A DNA stretch of 64,000 bases, from contig OY282565.1 in assembly GCA_958296445.1 (NCBI GenBank), forward strand, positions 2,497,570 to 2,561,569, read 5' to 3'. Made by a program: the position numbers and the translations under genes. Of this stretch, positions 7,927 to 15,595 are shown one piece after another. Position 1 is the stretch's first letter. Every line of letters begins with the position of its first letter. The stretch comes from an uncultured Dehalococcoidia bacterium. Lineage in GTDB: Bacteria; Chloroflexota; Dehalococcoidia; Lucifugimonadales; UBA3495. Below the pieces are notes generated by a model that ran no database searches, was not told the DNA's origin, and saw only the letters and a program-made list of their open reading frames with translations.

Positions 7927-9891
7927 ATGAAATACGACACCATCGTAATCGGCGCCGGATCCGGCGGCGGCGTAGTCGCTTCCCGCCTCAGCGAAGACCC
8001 CCATCGCTCGGTGCTGCTACTGGAAGCCGGGCCCGACTACCCCGACTTCGAGCATCTGCCCGAGGAAATCAAATTCGGCTTCGCCTCCGGCGTTGACACC
8101 GTCACCACCCATCACAATTGGGAATTCTACGCCCGCGGCACCGCCACCAGCGGCGAGCTGCACATCCCGCGCGGCAAAGTCACCGGCGGCACCAGCGCCA
8201 TCAACGGCCAAGTATTCCTGCGCGGCGTCCCCGAGGACTACGATTCTTGGGCCGCCGCAGGCAACGACCAGTGGAGCTATCAAAACCTGCTCCACTACTT
8301 CCGCAAGATTGAAACCGATACCGAATACGGCAACGACGACTTCCACAACTCCGACGGCCCCATCGTCTGCCGCCGCTTCGCCCCCCAAGAATGGCGGCCC
8401 GACCAGATGGCCTTCTACAACGCCTGCCGCAGCCGGGGCTTCGCCGACGTCGCCGACTTCAACCACCCCGACGCCACCGGCGTCGGCCCGGTGCCGCTGA
8501 ACAACCCCAACGGCATCCGTATGAGCACCGCCCTAGGCTACCTCAGCCTAGCCCGCCACCGCCTCAACCTCACCATCCGCCCCAACTGCGCCGTCCACCG
8601 CATCCTGTTCGACGCCGCTTCCGGCGGCCCGCCCCGGGCCACCGGCGTTCAGGTAGAATCCGGCGGCGAAACCTTTACAGTCGAGGCCAACGAAATCGTC
8701 CTGAGCGCCGGAACCATCGGCTCGCCCCACATCCTGCTGCTGTCCGGCGTCGGCCCGGCGGAGCAGCTCGCCGCCGTCGGCATCGAACAGGTACACCAAC
8801 TGCCCGGCGTGGGACAGAGCTTGCGCGACCACCCCATCGTATTCGTCCCCTTCCGAACCAAACCCGGCCACCAACTCGACCCCCACGCCCCCCGCCTCCA
8901 GGTAGCCGCCCGCTGGACGGCCACCGATTCCCAGTTCCGCAACGACCTGCAAATCCTGATGGGTTCGCTGATAAACCCCCGGATGTACACCCCCGAGGAC
9001 GGCGACACCTTGACCGGCTTGGGAATGTACACCTTCATCAACCTTGAGGCAGGTTCCGGCGAACTGCGGATAACCTCGCCCGACCCCTACACGCCGCCAT
9101 CCCTAGACTTCAAGTTTTTCGAGAACGACTTTGACCTGCAACGCTGCCGCGAAGTAGTCCGCCTCTGTGCCGAGCTGGGCGCCGACCCCGCCTTTGACGG
9201 CATCATCGAGGAGCGCCTCCAGCCCTCCGACTCGGAGCTGGAATCCGACGAAGCCCTCAACGCCTTCATCCGCCGCAGCGTAGTAAGCGGCCAGCACCTG
9301 ACCAGCACCTGCAAAATGGGCCCCCCATCCGACCCAATGGCCGTAGTAGACCAGCAGGGCCGCGTCCACGGCCTCCGGAACCTCCGCGTAGCCGACGCCT
9401 CCATAATGCCCAACTGCGTCCGCGCCAACACCAACTGCACTACAATGATGATCGGCGAGCGCATAGCCGACTTCATCCGCCAAACCGGGCGACGGGCCGG
9501 TCAAACCCATAAACGGGAGGCCCAAAAGAAAATGGGTATAGTACGAATCGAGGGAGAAATCGGCCCTAACCAAGACAGGACGGCCACGGTAAGGTTTATG
9601 GTGGACACCGGGTCTTTTTACACCTTTGTCGACCCCAAATTGGCCGCTGAATTGGGGCTGGCGCTTACGGGAACCACTACTGTGGCGATGGCTAATGGAA
9701 CCCGCGTCAACGTTCCCATAGGATTTGCCTACCTCCGCATCGGAGATCGGGAAGGCGGAACCCTAGTAGCCGCAATGGAGAATGTCATCGAGCCGCTGCT
9801 GGGCGCCGTCTCTATGCAGGGCTTGGGAATCAACGTCAACCCCGCGGATGAAACCATCGAGTTTAACGGGCATTATCCGCCCCCGGTCTGA
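7927..9891 (+). CDS. GMC-family oxidoreductase fused in frame to a retropepsin-like aspartic protease domain
   Basis: Residues 1 to about 520 are a complete GMC flavoenzyme (alcohol, choline or sugar oxidase/dehydrogenase): FAD-binding GAGSGGG at 10-16, LLLEAGPDYPD, catalytic His in GQHLTSTCKMG near 456 and the closing ANTNCTTMMIGERIADFI. A basic linker (TGRRAGQTHKREAQKK) leads to about 120 residues of a clan AA aspartic-protease domain, with the VDTGSFYTFV active-site motif near 558 and a following LAAELGL. This second part has its own ATG (9532) and GGGAGG site (9515-9520), so it may also be made alone. The gene starts after a good GGAGG and converges on a GMC paralogue. Confidence 0.85.
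   Translation: MKYDTIVIGAGSGGGVVASRLSEDPHRSVLLLEAGPDYPDFEHLPEEIKFGFASGVDTVTTHHNWEFYARGTATSGELHIPRGKVTGGTSAINGQVFLRGVPEDYDSWAAAGNDQWSYQNLLHYFRKIETDTEYGNDDFHNSDGPIVCRRFAPQEWRPDQMAFYNACRSRGFADVADFNHPDATGVGPVPLNNPNGIRMSTALGYLSLARHRLNLTIRPNCAVHRILFDAASGGPPRATGVQVESGGETFTVEANEIVLSAGTIGSPHILLLSGVGPAEQLAAVGIEQVHQLPGVGQSLRDHPIVFVPFRTKPGHQLDPHAPRLQVAARWTATDSQFRNDLQILMGSLINPRMYTPEDGDTLTGLGMYTFINLEAGSGELRITSPDPYTPPSLDFKFFENDFDLQRCREVVRLCAELGADPAFDGIIEERLQPSDSELESDEALNAFIRRSVVSGQHLTSTCKMGPPSDPMAVVDQQGRVHGLRNLRVADASIMPNCVRANTNCTTMMIGERIADFIRQTGRRAGQTHKREAQKKMGIVRIEGEIGPNQDRTATVRFMVDTGSFYTFVDPKLAAELGLALTGTTTVAMANGTRVNVPIGFAYLRIGDREGGTLVAAMENVIEPLLGAVSMQGLGINVNPADETIEFNGHYPPPV
9515..9520 (+). promoter_or_regulatory. 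internal Shine-Dalgarno before the aspartic-protease part
   Basis: GGGAGG lies 11 bases before the in-frame ATG at 9532, which begins the typical N-terminus of a stand-alone clan AA protease (MGIVRIEGEIG). It could allow internal initiation of a 119-residue protein or be a relic of a separate gene. Confidence 0.5.
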
Positions 9892-9921
9892 ACCCCCGCG
9901 ATTCCCCCAAAAACGCCGCAA

Positions 9922-9943
9922 GGGGCGGGTTTCCGCCCGCCCC
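9922..9943. terminator. GC-rich hairpin between convergent GMC genes
   Basis: Stem GGGGCGGG / CCCGCCCC with loop TTTCCG. It lies between the stops of the two convergent GMC oxidoreductase genes. No U-tract follows on either strand, so termination is likely but not certain. Confidence 0.4.
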
Positions 9944-9984
9944 CCGGCATCACAGCTATGCCCGCCCTATGATTGGGCGGCAAA

Positions 9985-11556
9985 CTACCCCCCGTTGCGG
10001 ATAAAGTCCGCTATCTTTTCCCCAATCATCATAGTGGTGACATTCGTGTTGGCCCGGATACAATCGGGCATAACCGAAGCGTCCACCACCCGCAGCCCGG
10101 CTATCCCGTGCACCCGCCCGTGCTGGTCCACCACCGCCATAGGGTCGGAACCCGGCCCCATCTTGCAGGTGCCGGATATATGATGCCCGGTAGTGCAGTT
10201 GCGCCTGATAAAGGCGTCCAGCGCCGCATCGGTCGCCAAATCGTCGTCGCTGGGGCTGATTCGCTCCTGAATCAGCCCGGCCAACGCCGGGTGTTCCGAC
10301 AGCCGGACTATCAGCCGCACCCCCTCCCGCATCCGGCGCAAATCAAACTCCTCGGCAAAATAGTTGTAATCCAGCAAGGGCTGCCGCTCGGGATCGGGCG
10401 ATTCCAGCCGCAGCTCCCCCGACCCCACCGCCAGATACAGCCCCGAAGCGATACGGAAACCGATAGGTTCGGCATCGTCCGAATTGGGGTCCCGCGACCA
10501 TTCCTCGGTAGCGTAGGACAGCACCACGAAAATCATATCGTTACGCAGGTGCGAACCCTCGGCCGTCCAGCTCATCATCATCTGCAACCGCGGGTCATTC
10601 TCATTGAACTCGTGGCCCGGCTTGGTGCGGAAAGTGACCGGCACAAAGGGATGATCCCGCAAATTCTGCCCCACGCCCGGCAGGGAATGAACCACAGGCA
10701 CCCCCTGCGCCTCAAGCTGGCCCGCAGGCCCCACCCCCGACAGCATCAAAATATGCGGAGAGCAGACCGGCCCGGCGCTAAGAATAATCTCATTCCCCTC
10801 CACCACAAACCGCTCGCCGCCGCTTTCCACCTCCACCCCAACCGCCCGCGGCGCCCCGCCGGAACCGCCCTCAAACAGAATCCGCCGCACCATCGTATTG
10901 GGCCGGATAGTCAGGTTCAGCCGGTGGCGGGCCGGGTCTATGTAGCCCAGCGCGGTACTCCAGCGAATGCCGTTGGGGTTGTTCAAGGGCGACGGGCCGA
11001 CGCCCGATGCTTCCGGGTGGTTCTGGTCGGGGCTGTCCGGGAACCCGGCGGCCAGCGCGGCGTCATAAAAAGCCGCCTGCTCCGGCATCAACTGCCCCCG
11101 GGCGAACCGCCGGGCGATAATCGGGCCGTCGGAATTATGAAAATCGTCCCCGCCAAACTCCGTATCGGTCTCAATCAGGCGCAGAAAAGGCAGCACGCCC
11201 TGGAAATTCCACTCGGCATTGCCCATTTCGGCCCAGGCATCGTAATCCTCCGGCACCCCCCGCAGGAACATCTGCCCGTTAATGGCGCTTGAGCCGCCGG
11301 TCACCCGCCCCCGCGGAACCCGCATCGGCGGCGCGGTGTCGGTGGCCTTCCCGATAAACTCCCAGTTGTGGTCTTTGGTGATGACGTCCGTTGCCGTAGC
11401 GAACCCGTACTTAACCTCATCGGGCAGCCGCTCAAAGTCCGGGTAATCGGGCCCTGCCTCAATAAGCAACGCCGACACACTGGGATCCTCGGTAAGCCGC
11501 GATGCCATAATAGAGCCGGCCGACCCGGCGCCCAGCACGATGTAATCGTATTTCAT
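9985..11556 (-). CDS. GMC-family FAD-dependent oxidoreductase
   Basis: A 523-residue paralogue of the 7927 gene, with N-terminal MKYDYIVLGAGSAGSIMASR, LLIEAGPDYPD, the middle motif GRVTGGSSAINGQ, and the catalytic region TTGHHISGTCKMGPGSD ending in ANTNVTTMMIGEKIADFI. The ORF extends upstream, but the ATG at 11556 has a GGAGA site at proper spacing and matches the start of both paralogues (MKYD). Family members oxidise primary alcohols or related compounds using FAD. It is convergent with the other GMC gene, has no aspartic-protease extension, and its substrate is not predictable. Confidence 0.9.
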   Translation of the reverse strand: MKYDYIVLGAGSAGSIMASRLTEDPSVSALLIEAGPDYPDFERLPDEVKYGFATATDVITKDHNWEFIGKATDTAPPMRVPRGRVTGGSSAINGQMFLRGVPEDYDAWAEMGNAEWNFQGVLPFLRLIETDTEFGGDDFHNSDGPIIARRFARGQLMPEQAAFYDAALAAGFPDSPDQNHPEASGVGPSPLNNPNGIRWSTALGYIDPARHRLNLTIRPNTMVRRILFEGGSGGAPRAVGVEVESGGERFVVEGNEIILSAGPVCSPHILMLSGVGPAGQLEAQGVPVVHSLPGVGQNLRDHPFVPVTFRTKPGHEFNENDPRLQMMMSWTAEGSHLRNDMIFVVLSYATEEWSRDPNSDDAEPIGFRIASGLYLAVGSGELRLESPDPERQPLLDYNYFAEEFDLRRMREGVRLIVRLSEHPALAGLIQERISPSDDDLATDAALDAFIRRNCTTGHHISGTCKMGPGSDPMAVVDQHGRVHGIAGLRVVDASVMPDCIRANTNVTTMMIGEKIADFIRNGG

Positions 11557-11824
11557 ACGTTCTCCAGCCCAGAAATCGCCGAATAAGGCGCACCCTAATA
11601 CCACCGGCCCCGATACTACCGGCGCAACAATCCGCTGTCAAACCCGCCTCTACACCGCCAAGTCCTGCCTTCCCGTAGCAATTATCGGGCGATATAAACC
11701 GAATTGATGCCCACGCTGAACGCAAGTCAAGCTAATGATATGGTATCCGGGAAGAAAAACTTGGTAAGCCAAATAATGCCGCTGGCCTGAATCCGCGCCG
11801 CTCGGACTCGCATAAGAAGAACCC

Positions 11825-11970
11825 CCTTGAAGCAAGGATTGGGCAACTTGCGACAGTCCGCCGGCACCATGTGAGCCTGCAAGGGGGCATGATGCCCGCC
11901 TTGCCAGTGACTCACATGGATTTTGGCCGTCTACCGAGGACTGTCGCAGCCCAAGCGTCCTACTTCAAGG
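11825..11970. other. large nested palindrome, possible structured RNA or mobile-element relic
   Basis: Four nested complementary pairs lie on one axis: CCTTGAAG (about 11825-11832) with CTTCAAGG (11963-11970); TGCGACAGTCC (11849-11859) with GGACTGTCGCA (11938-11948); CCATGTGAG (11867-11875) with CTCACATGG (11911-11919); and GCAAGGGGGCAT (11879-11890) with ATGCCCGCCTTGC (11892-11904, one bulge). A further GTCAACC/GGTTGAC hairpin follows near 11978-12006. It lies in the 560-base gap upstream of the permease genes, and no credible gene is seen in that gap. Confidence 0.6.
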
Positions 11971-12118
11971 TTGGCGTGTCAACCCGGTAATCGCCCTCCC
12001 GGTTGACAACCCGGCTGCTGCGGGCTAGGCTTGGCGAACCGGCGCACCCCCGGCGGACTCGCCGCCCTTCCCGCACCGATGCGCCTGCCGCAACGATTAG
12101 CATAGGCTTGACCTCAAT

Positions 12119-13036
12119 ATGCAACGGTTTCTGGTACGCAGACTCCTCATCACCCTCATCACCCTGTTCGCCGTTTCCATCATCATCTTCATTATGGCGC
12201 GAATCTCCGGCGACCCCCGCACCCTGATGCTGGGCGATTTCGCCACTCAAGAGCAATACGACCGCGTCGGGCGGGATCTGGGGCTGGACAAATCCTACTT
12301 CGAGCAATACTGGCTCTTCCTGAAAGACTTGGGCCGCGGCGACTTCGGCGACTCCGTAAAGGAGCGCAAACCGGCCCGCGACGTCATCGGCGAGCGCATC
12401 GTGGCGACCCTAGAGCTGGGCGGCGCGGCTTTCCTGTTCTCCCTGCTGGTGGGCGTGCCGCTGGGCGTGCTGTCCGCAGTGCGGCGGGGCAGCATATTCG
12501 ACCAGATCGGCAAGCTGCTGGCCCTGGTTGGCCAATCGGCCCCCACCTTCTGGCTGGGCATAATGCTGATTTTCTTCTTCGCGGTTCGCCTCGACTGGGT
12601 TCCCCCGTCCGGGCGGCAGGACTGGAACAGCATCTTCCTGCCCGCCGTAACCCTCGGCTGGTTCTTCGTGGCCGCCAATATGCGCCTGGTGCGCTCGGCA
12701 ATGCTCGACGTGCTGGATTCCGAATACGTCAAGCTGGCCCGGGCCAAAGGCGTATCGTCCCTGTCCCTTATCTGGAAACACGCCCTGCGCAACGCCCTGA
12801 TACCGCCCCTGACCTTCGCCGGCGTCACCCTAGGCAATCTGGTAGCCGGCTCCATCACCACCGAACTGGTATTCGCCTGGCCCGGCCTCGGCCTGCTGGC
12901 AATTCAGGCAACCCTAGTATCCGACTACCCGGTACTGCAAGGCGTAGTAATCATCTTCACCCTGATGTACGTAGCCGCCGCCTTCCTAGTAGACATCGCC
13001 TACGCCTACATAGACCCCCGTATAAGATATGCCTAA
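12119..13036 (+). CDS. ABC transporter permease, DppB/OppB family
   Basis: A 305-residue inner-membrane permease of the peptide/nickel (Dpp/Opp) type. It starts MQRFLVRRLLITLITLFAVS, the usual N-terminal helix of DppB-like proteins. The middle carries the EAA-like cytoplasmic loop (EYVKLARAKGVSSLSLIWKHALRNALIP) that contacts the ATPase. The C-terminus ends with the typical Y-x-x-x-DPRIRYA. It pairs with the next gene to form the channel. Unusually, no solute-binding protein or ATPase gene is adjacent, so these must come from elsewhere in the genome. Confidence 0.93.
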   Translation: MQRFLVRRLLITLITLFAVSIIIFIMARISGDPRTLMLGDFATQEQYDRVGRDLGLDKSYFEQYWLFLKDLGRGDFGDSVKERKPARDVIGERIVATLELGGAAFLFSLLVGVPLGVLSAVRRGSIFDQIGKLLALVGQSAPTFWLGIMLIFFFAVRLDWVPPSGRQDWNSIFLPAVTLGWFFVAANMRLVRSAMLDVLDSEYVKLARAKGVSSLSLIWKHALRNALIPPLTFAGVTLGNLVAGSITTELVFAWPGLGLLAIQATLVSDYPVLQGVVIIFTLMYVAAAFLVDIAYAYIDPRIRYA

Positions 13037-13196
13037 GCAGCGTCCTGAGTAGCGTCGTCCTGAGTAGCGTATGGATAACCCCCGCAACGGCAACAAGCGC
13101 CCATCCACCCATCCTGAGCTTGCCGCCGATCAAAAGATAGGCGGACGGGGCCATCCCCGGTTTCAACTAATTTTGCGCGTTTAACGTGAGGCCGCT

Positions 13197-14228
13197 TTGG
13201 CGATAGCCGCTCTGGAACAACCCTCGCCACGCTGGGCGCCGCGGCTGTCGCGGCGGCTGCGGGCGCTCAACCGCTACCCGGTTATCCCTATGTTTCTGCT
13301 GGGGCTGGTGGTGGTAGTGGGCATTTTCGCCAACTGGATTGCGCCCCACGACCCCACCGACGGCTCGCTGCGGGCCCGCAACCTGCCCCCGGCCTGGGGC
13401 GATCCCCGCATCGCCGAAAAGCTGGTAGTGGAAGTTCCCGAAAGCGGCCAACTCCTATACCAAATCTCCCTAGAGGACGCCCAAGAGACCCACCCCAACG
13501 CCGCTATCGGCGACACCGTAGAAGTAGTCACCCGGGCCGGGGGCAGTTTCAAGTACGTCTTGGGCACCGACCAATTGGGGCGCGACATCCTGAGCCGCAT
13601 AATTTTCGGCGCCCGCATATCGCTGATTGTGGCGGCGGTAACTCTCTGCGTAGGCGGCGGCATCGGCGTGCTGATTGGGCTGGTTTCCGGCTGGTACGGC
13701 GGCTGGGCCGACGAATTGCTGATGCGGCTGGTAGACATCATCCTGTCCCTGCCGCTGATTCTGGTCGCGCTGGTTCTGGTAGTAGCCATAGGCCAGTCTT
13801 TCGAGATGATTATCGCCGTGCTGGCCCTGTGGATCTGGCCCCGATTCGCCCGGATGGTGCGCGGCGAAGTGCTGCAACTGAAAAACCTAGACTACGTAGC
13901 CCTGGCCCAAGTGGCCGGCGCGTCCACCCCCCGCATACTGTTCACCCACCTGTTCCCCGGCACCATCAACACCCTGATAGTAGTGGCAACGCTACAAGTC
14001 GGAATCGTGATACTGGTAGAAGCCACCCTCAGCTTCCTAGGCGCAGGAGTGCCGCCCCCCGAACCCGCCTGGGGTTCAATGGTAGCCGACGGCCGCGACC
14101 GCCTAGTAGACGCCTGGTGGGTAGCAACAATGCCAGGCATCGCCATCCTAATCACCGTAATGTCCCTAAACCTATTCGGCGACTGGCTCCGCGACCGTCT
14201 AGACCCCAAACTGCGCCAAATGGAATAG
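13197..14228 (+). CDS. ABC transporter permease, DppC/OppC family
   Basis: A 343-residue partner permease. It begins with a cytoplasmic segment and a membrane helix near residue 30 (YPVIPMFLLGLVVVVGIFAN), a periplasmic stretch, the phrase GTDQLGRDILSRIIFGARIS that marks DppC-like proteins, the EAA-like loop (LDYVALAQVAGASTPRILF) and the C-terminal GDWLRDRLDPKLR. It starts at a TTG after GAGG. A 160-base spacer separates it from dppB-like; in this spacer CGTCCTGAGTAGCGT is duplicated. Transported substrate unknown (peptides, nickel or sugars). Confidence 0.93.
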   Translation: MAIAALEQPSPRWAPRLSRRLRALNRYPVIPMFLLGLVVVVGIFANWIAPHDPTDGSLRARNLPPAWGDPRIAEKLVVEVPESGQLLYQISLEDAQETHPNAAIGDTVEVVTRAGGSFKYVLGTDQLGRDILSRIIFGARISLIVAAVTLCVGGGIGVLIGLVSGWYGGWADELLMRLVDIILSLPLILVALVLVVAIGQSFEMIIAVLALWIWPRFARMVRGEVLQLKNLDYVALAQVAGASTPRILFTHLFPGTINTLIVVATLQVGIVILVEATLSFLGAGVPPPEPAWGSMVADGRDRLVDAWWVATMPGIAILITVMSLNLFGDWLRDRLDPKLRQME

Positions 14229-14295
14229 CCCGCATCACATCGGCAAACTATCCCCCGCCGCTCAAACTCGTTGACAGCCCTTAGCGGCTATCAAA

Positions 14296-14516
14296 CGCTT
14301 GTCTGCCTGCCATTCTAAGCGTCTGCCTGCCATTCTAAGCGTCTGCTTGCCATTCTAAGCGTCTGCTTGCCACTCTAAGCGTCTGCTTGCCACTCTAAGT
14401 GTTTGTCTGTCATTCTGAGCGCTTGTCTGTCATTCTGAGCAAAGCGAAGAATCTCGCCTTGGGCGGTGAGACCCCTAGCTTAACTCAGGGTGCCAAAGGG
14501 GAATTTCGCCATCGTC
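14296..14516. repeat. degenerate 20-bp tandem array leading into an R1 element
   Basis: About seven units of the form GTCTGCCTGCCATTCTAAGC run from about 14296 to 14440, changing gradually (CTAAGC to CTGAGC). They merge into a full R1 element from about 14428. The unit equals the left arm of R1. The array is all in one orientation and has no gene. Confidence 0.8.
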
Positions 14517-14765
14517 TCAAAGGATCCCCAGCCTTTTCAAGTCTTCCAGATTCCAGCCCGCCTGGTCACGAATCATCCGTTGGAGCAGGTTAAGTCGGAA
14601 TGTTTGTCCCGGCCTGTGAAAAGTGACCGTCACCCTTCTCCCGTCGGAATGACGGAACCGCCTATGGCCCCCTGAACTGCTTCTAAGAACAAATCCGTCC
14701 CGGTAGAGTGCGCTGATAATCTCGCGGGCGGTCAGGCTGCGAAGGCTGCCCCAGGGTATTTCCAC
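14517..14765 (-). CDS. hicA: HicA-family toxin (mRNA interferase)
   Basis: An 82-residue protein with the HicA/YcfA double-stranded-RNA-binding fold. It shows SLTAREIISALYRDGFVLR, then SSGGHRRFRH with the catalytic histidine and DGRRVTVTFHR, then the C-terminal WNLEDLKRLGI. Family toxins cleave mRNA and are neutralised by HicB. It starts at GTG, only 2 bases after the hicB stop, so the pair is one operon with antitoxin first. HicA is usually 60-80 residues, so this is full length. The usual G-S-H around the active residue reads G-G-H here. Confidence 0.85.
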   Translation of the reverse strand: MEIPWGSLRSLTAREIISALYRDGFVLRSSSGGHRRFRHSDGRRVTVTFHRPGQTFRLNLLQRMIRDQAGWNLEDLKRLGIL

Positions 14766-14767
14766 AG

Positions 14768-15013
14768 CTATACCGTAATTTCAACCCTGGAATCGGAGAA
14801 AACCGAGCCATCCACAACAGGGTCGTCCGGTATCGCCTCTTTATCTTCCACCAATTCCTGAATGACCATCCCGATTACCTCGTAAATGTGCCGCCGCGCC
14901 TCCTCCTTGCTGTAGCCCCAAGTCGCCGCCGCGTACTTCTCCAAAACCGGGCAGTACGCTATCCACCTGTCTTCGTCCGGTTCAATTACCACCTGAAAGT
15001 TATAAGTCTTCAA
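14768..15013 (-). CDS. hicB: HicB-family antitoxin
   Basis: An 81-residue protein with the degraded-RNase-H fold of HicB: FQVVIEPDEDRWIAYCPVLE, then ATWGYSKEEARRHIYEVIGM and a C-terminal strand. No ribbon-helix-helix or helix-turn-helix DNA-binding tail follows, so it belongs to the short class. It would bind and inhibit the HicA encoded 2 bases downstream. Repeat sequence lies upstream, and no clear promoter is seen. Confidence 0.85.
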   Translation of the reverse strand: MKTYNFQVVIEPDEDRWIAYCPVLEKYAAATWGYSKEEARRHIYEVIGMVIQELVEDKEAIPDDPVVDGSVFSDSRVEITV

Positions 15014-15117
15014 CTATCTCCACCTCCCCAAATTGACCGCCCTGAATACGGCTTGCCGCCGTTGGCTATTCCGCCCCGCTTAATGGGTAGCTATCATAAG
15101 AAAATTGCGAAATTACA

Positions 15118-15283
15118 TCCGCCGTCTGTCATTCCAAGCAAGTATCTGCCATTCCGAGCAAATACCTGCCACTCTAAGCAAACATCTGTCATTCTGAGCA
15201 AAGCGAAGAATCTCGCCTTGGGCGGTGAGAACCTTAGCTTTGCTCAGGGTGACAAACGGGAATTTCGCAATCTTCTCTGACGA
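15118..15283. repeat. R1 element with a short tandem left-arm array
   Basis: Units such as CTGTCATTCCAAGCAAGTAT, CTGCCATTCCGAGCAAATAC and CTGCCACTCTAAGCAAACAT precede a full R1 element (left arm from about 15187, right arm CTTTGCTCAGGGTGACAAA ending near 15256). It separates the HicBA pair from the extra HicB. No gene. Confidence 0.8.
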
Positions 15284-15298
15284 TATTTCCGTGGCCAG

Positions 15299-15562
15299 TC
15301 ATACAGTAACGGATATGGCCGGGGCGTCAATAATCTGCGCTGCCTCGCCCCCTTCTCTAGGGATAGGGCGTCCGTCCTCTATCAGCACGTCAAGGTATGC
15401 TTGGGAAGCCTCTTTGAGAGATCCAAGGGCTTCTTCTCTGGTTTCTCCCCAAGTCCCGCACCCGGGGAGCGTGGGGATACTTGCGCTCCAGCGTCCGTCT
15501 TCGTCCTGTTCCATCTCTACCCGGAAAACATAGGTATCCAACTCGCCCTTCCTTAACAACAT
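15299..15562 (-). CDS. second HicB-like protein, no HicA partner visible
   Basis: An 87-residue HicB-fold protein: YVFRVEMEQDEDGRWSASIP, then LPGCGTWGETREEALGSLKEA and YLDVLIEDGRPIP, the usual HicB core. It differs enough from the neighbouring HicB that it is not a recent copy. No HicA-like frame lies next to it; the 285 bases downstream hold only R1-type repeats. It may be an orphan antitoxin, the remnant of a second HicAB pair, or an antitoxin acting on the neighbouring HicA. Confidence 0.8.
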   Translation of the reverse strand: MLLRKGELDTYVFRVEMEQDEDGRWSASIPTLPGCGTWGETREEALGSLKEASQAYLDVLIEDGRPIPREGGEAAQIIDAPAISVTV

Positions 15563-15595
15563 TACCTTGCCTGATTCCGGCCCGCTTACCGTCCG

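Noticed and set aside
9973..11292. 439-codon frame opposite the second GMC gene
   Set aside because: The minus strand encodes a complete GMC oxidoreductase; the plus frame is composition-driven.
14296..14440. possible CRISPR array
   Set aside because: Units are adjacent and 20 bp long, with no unique spacers and no cas gene.
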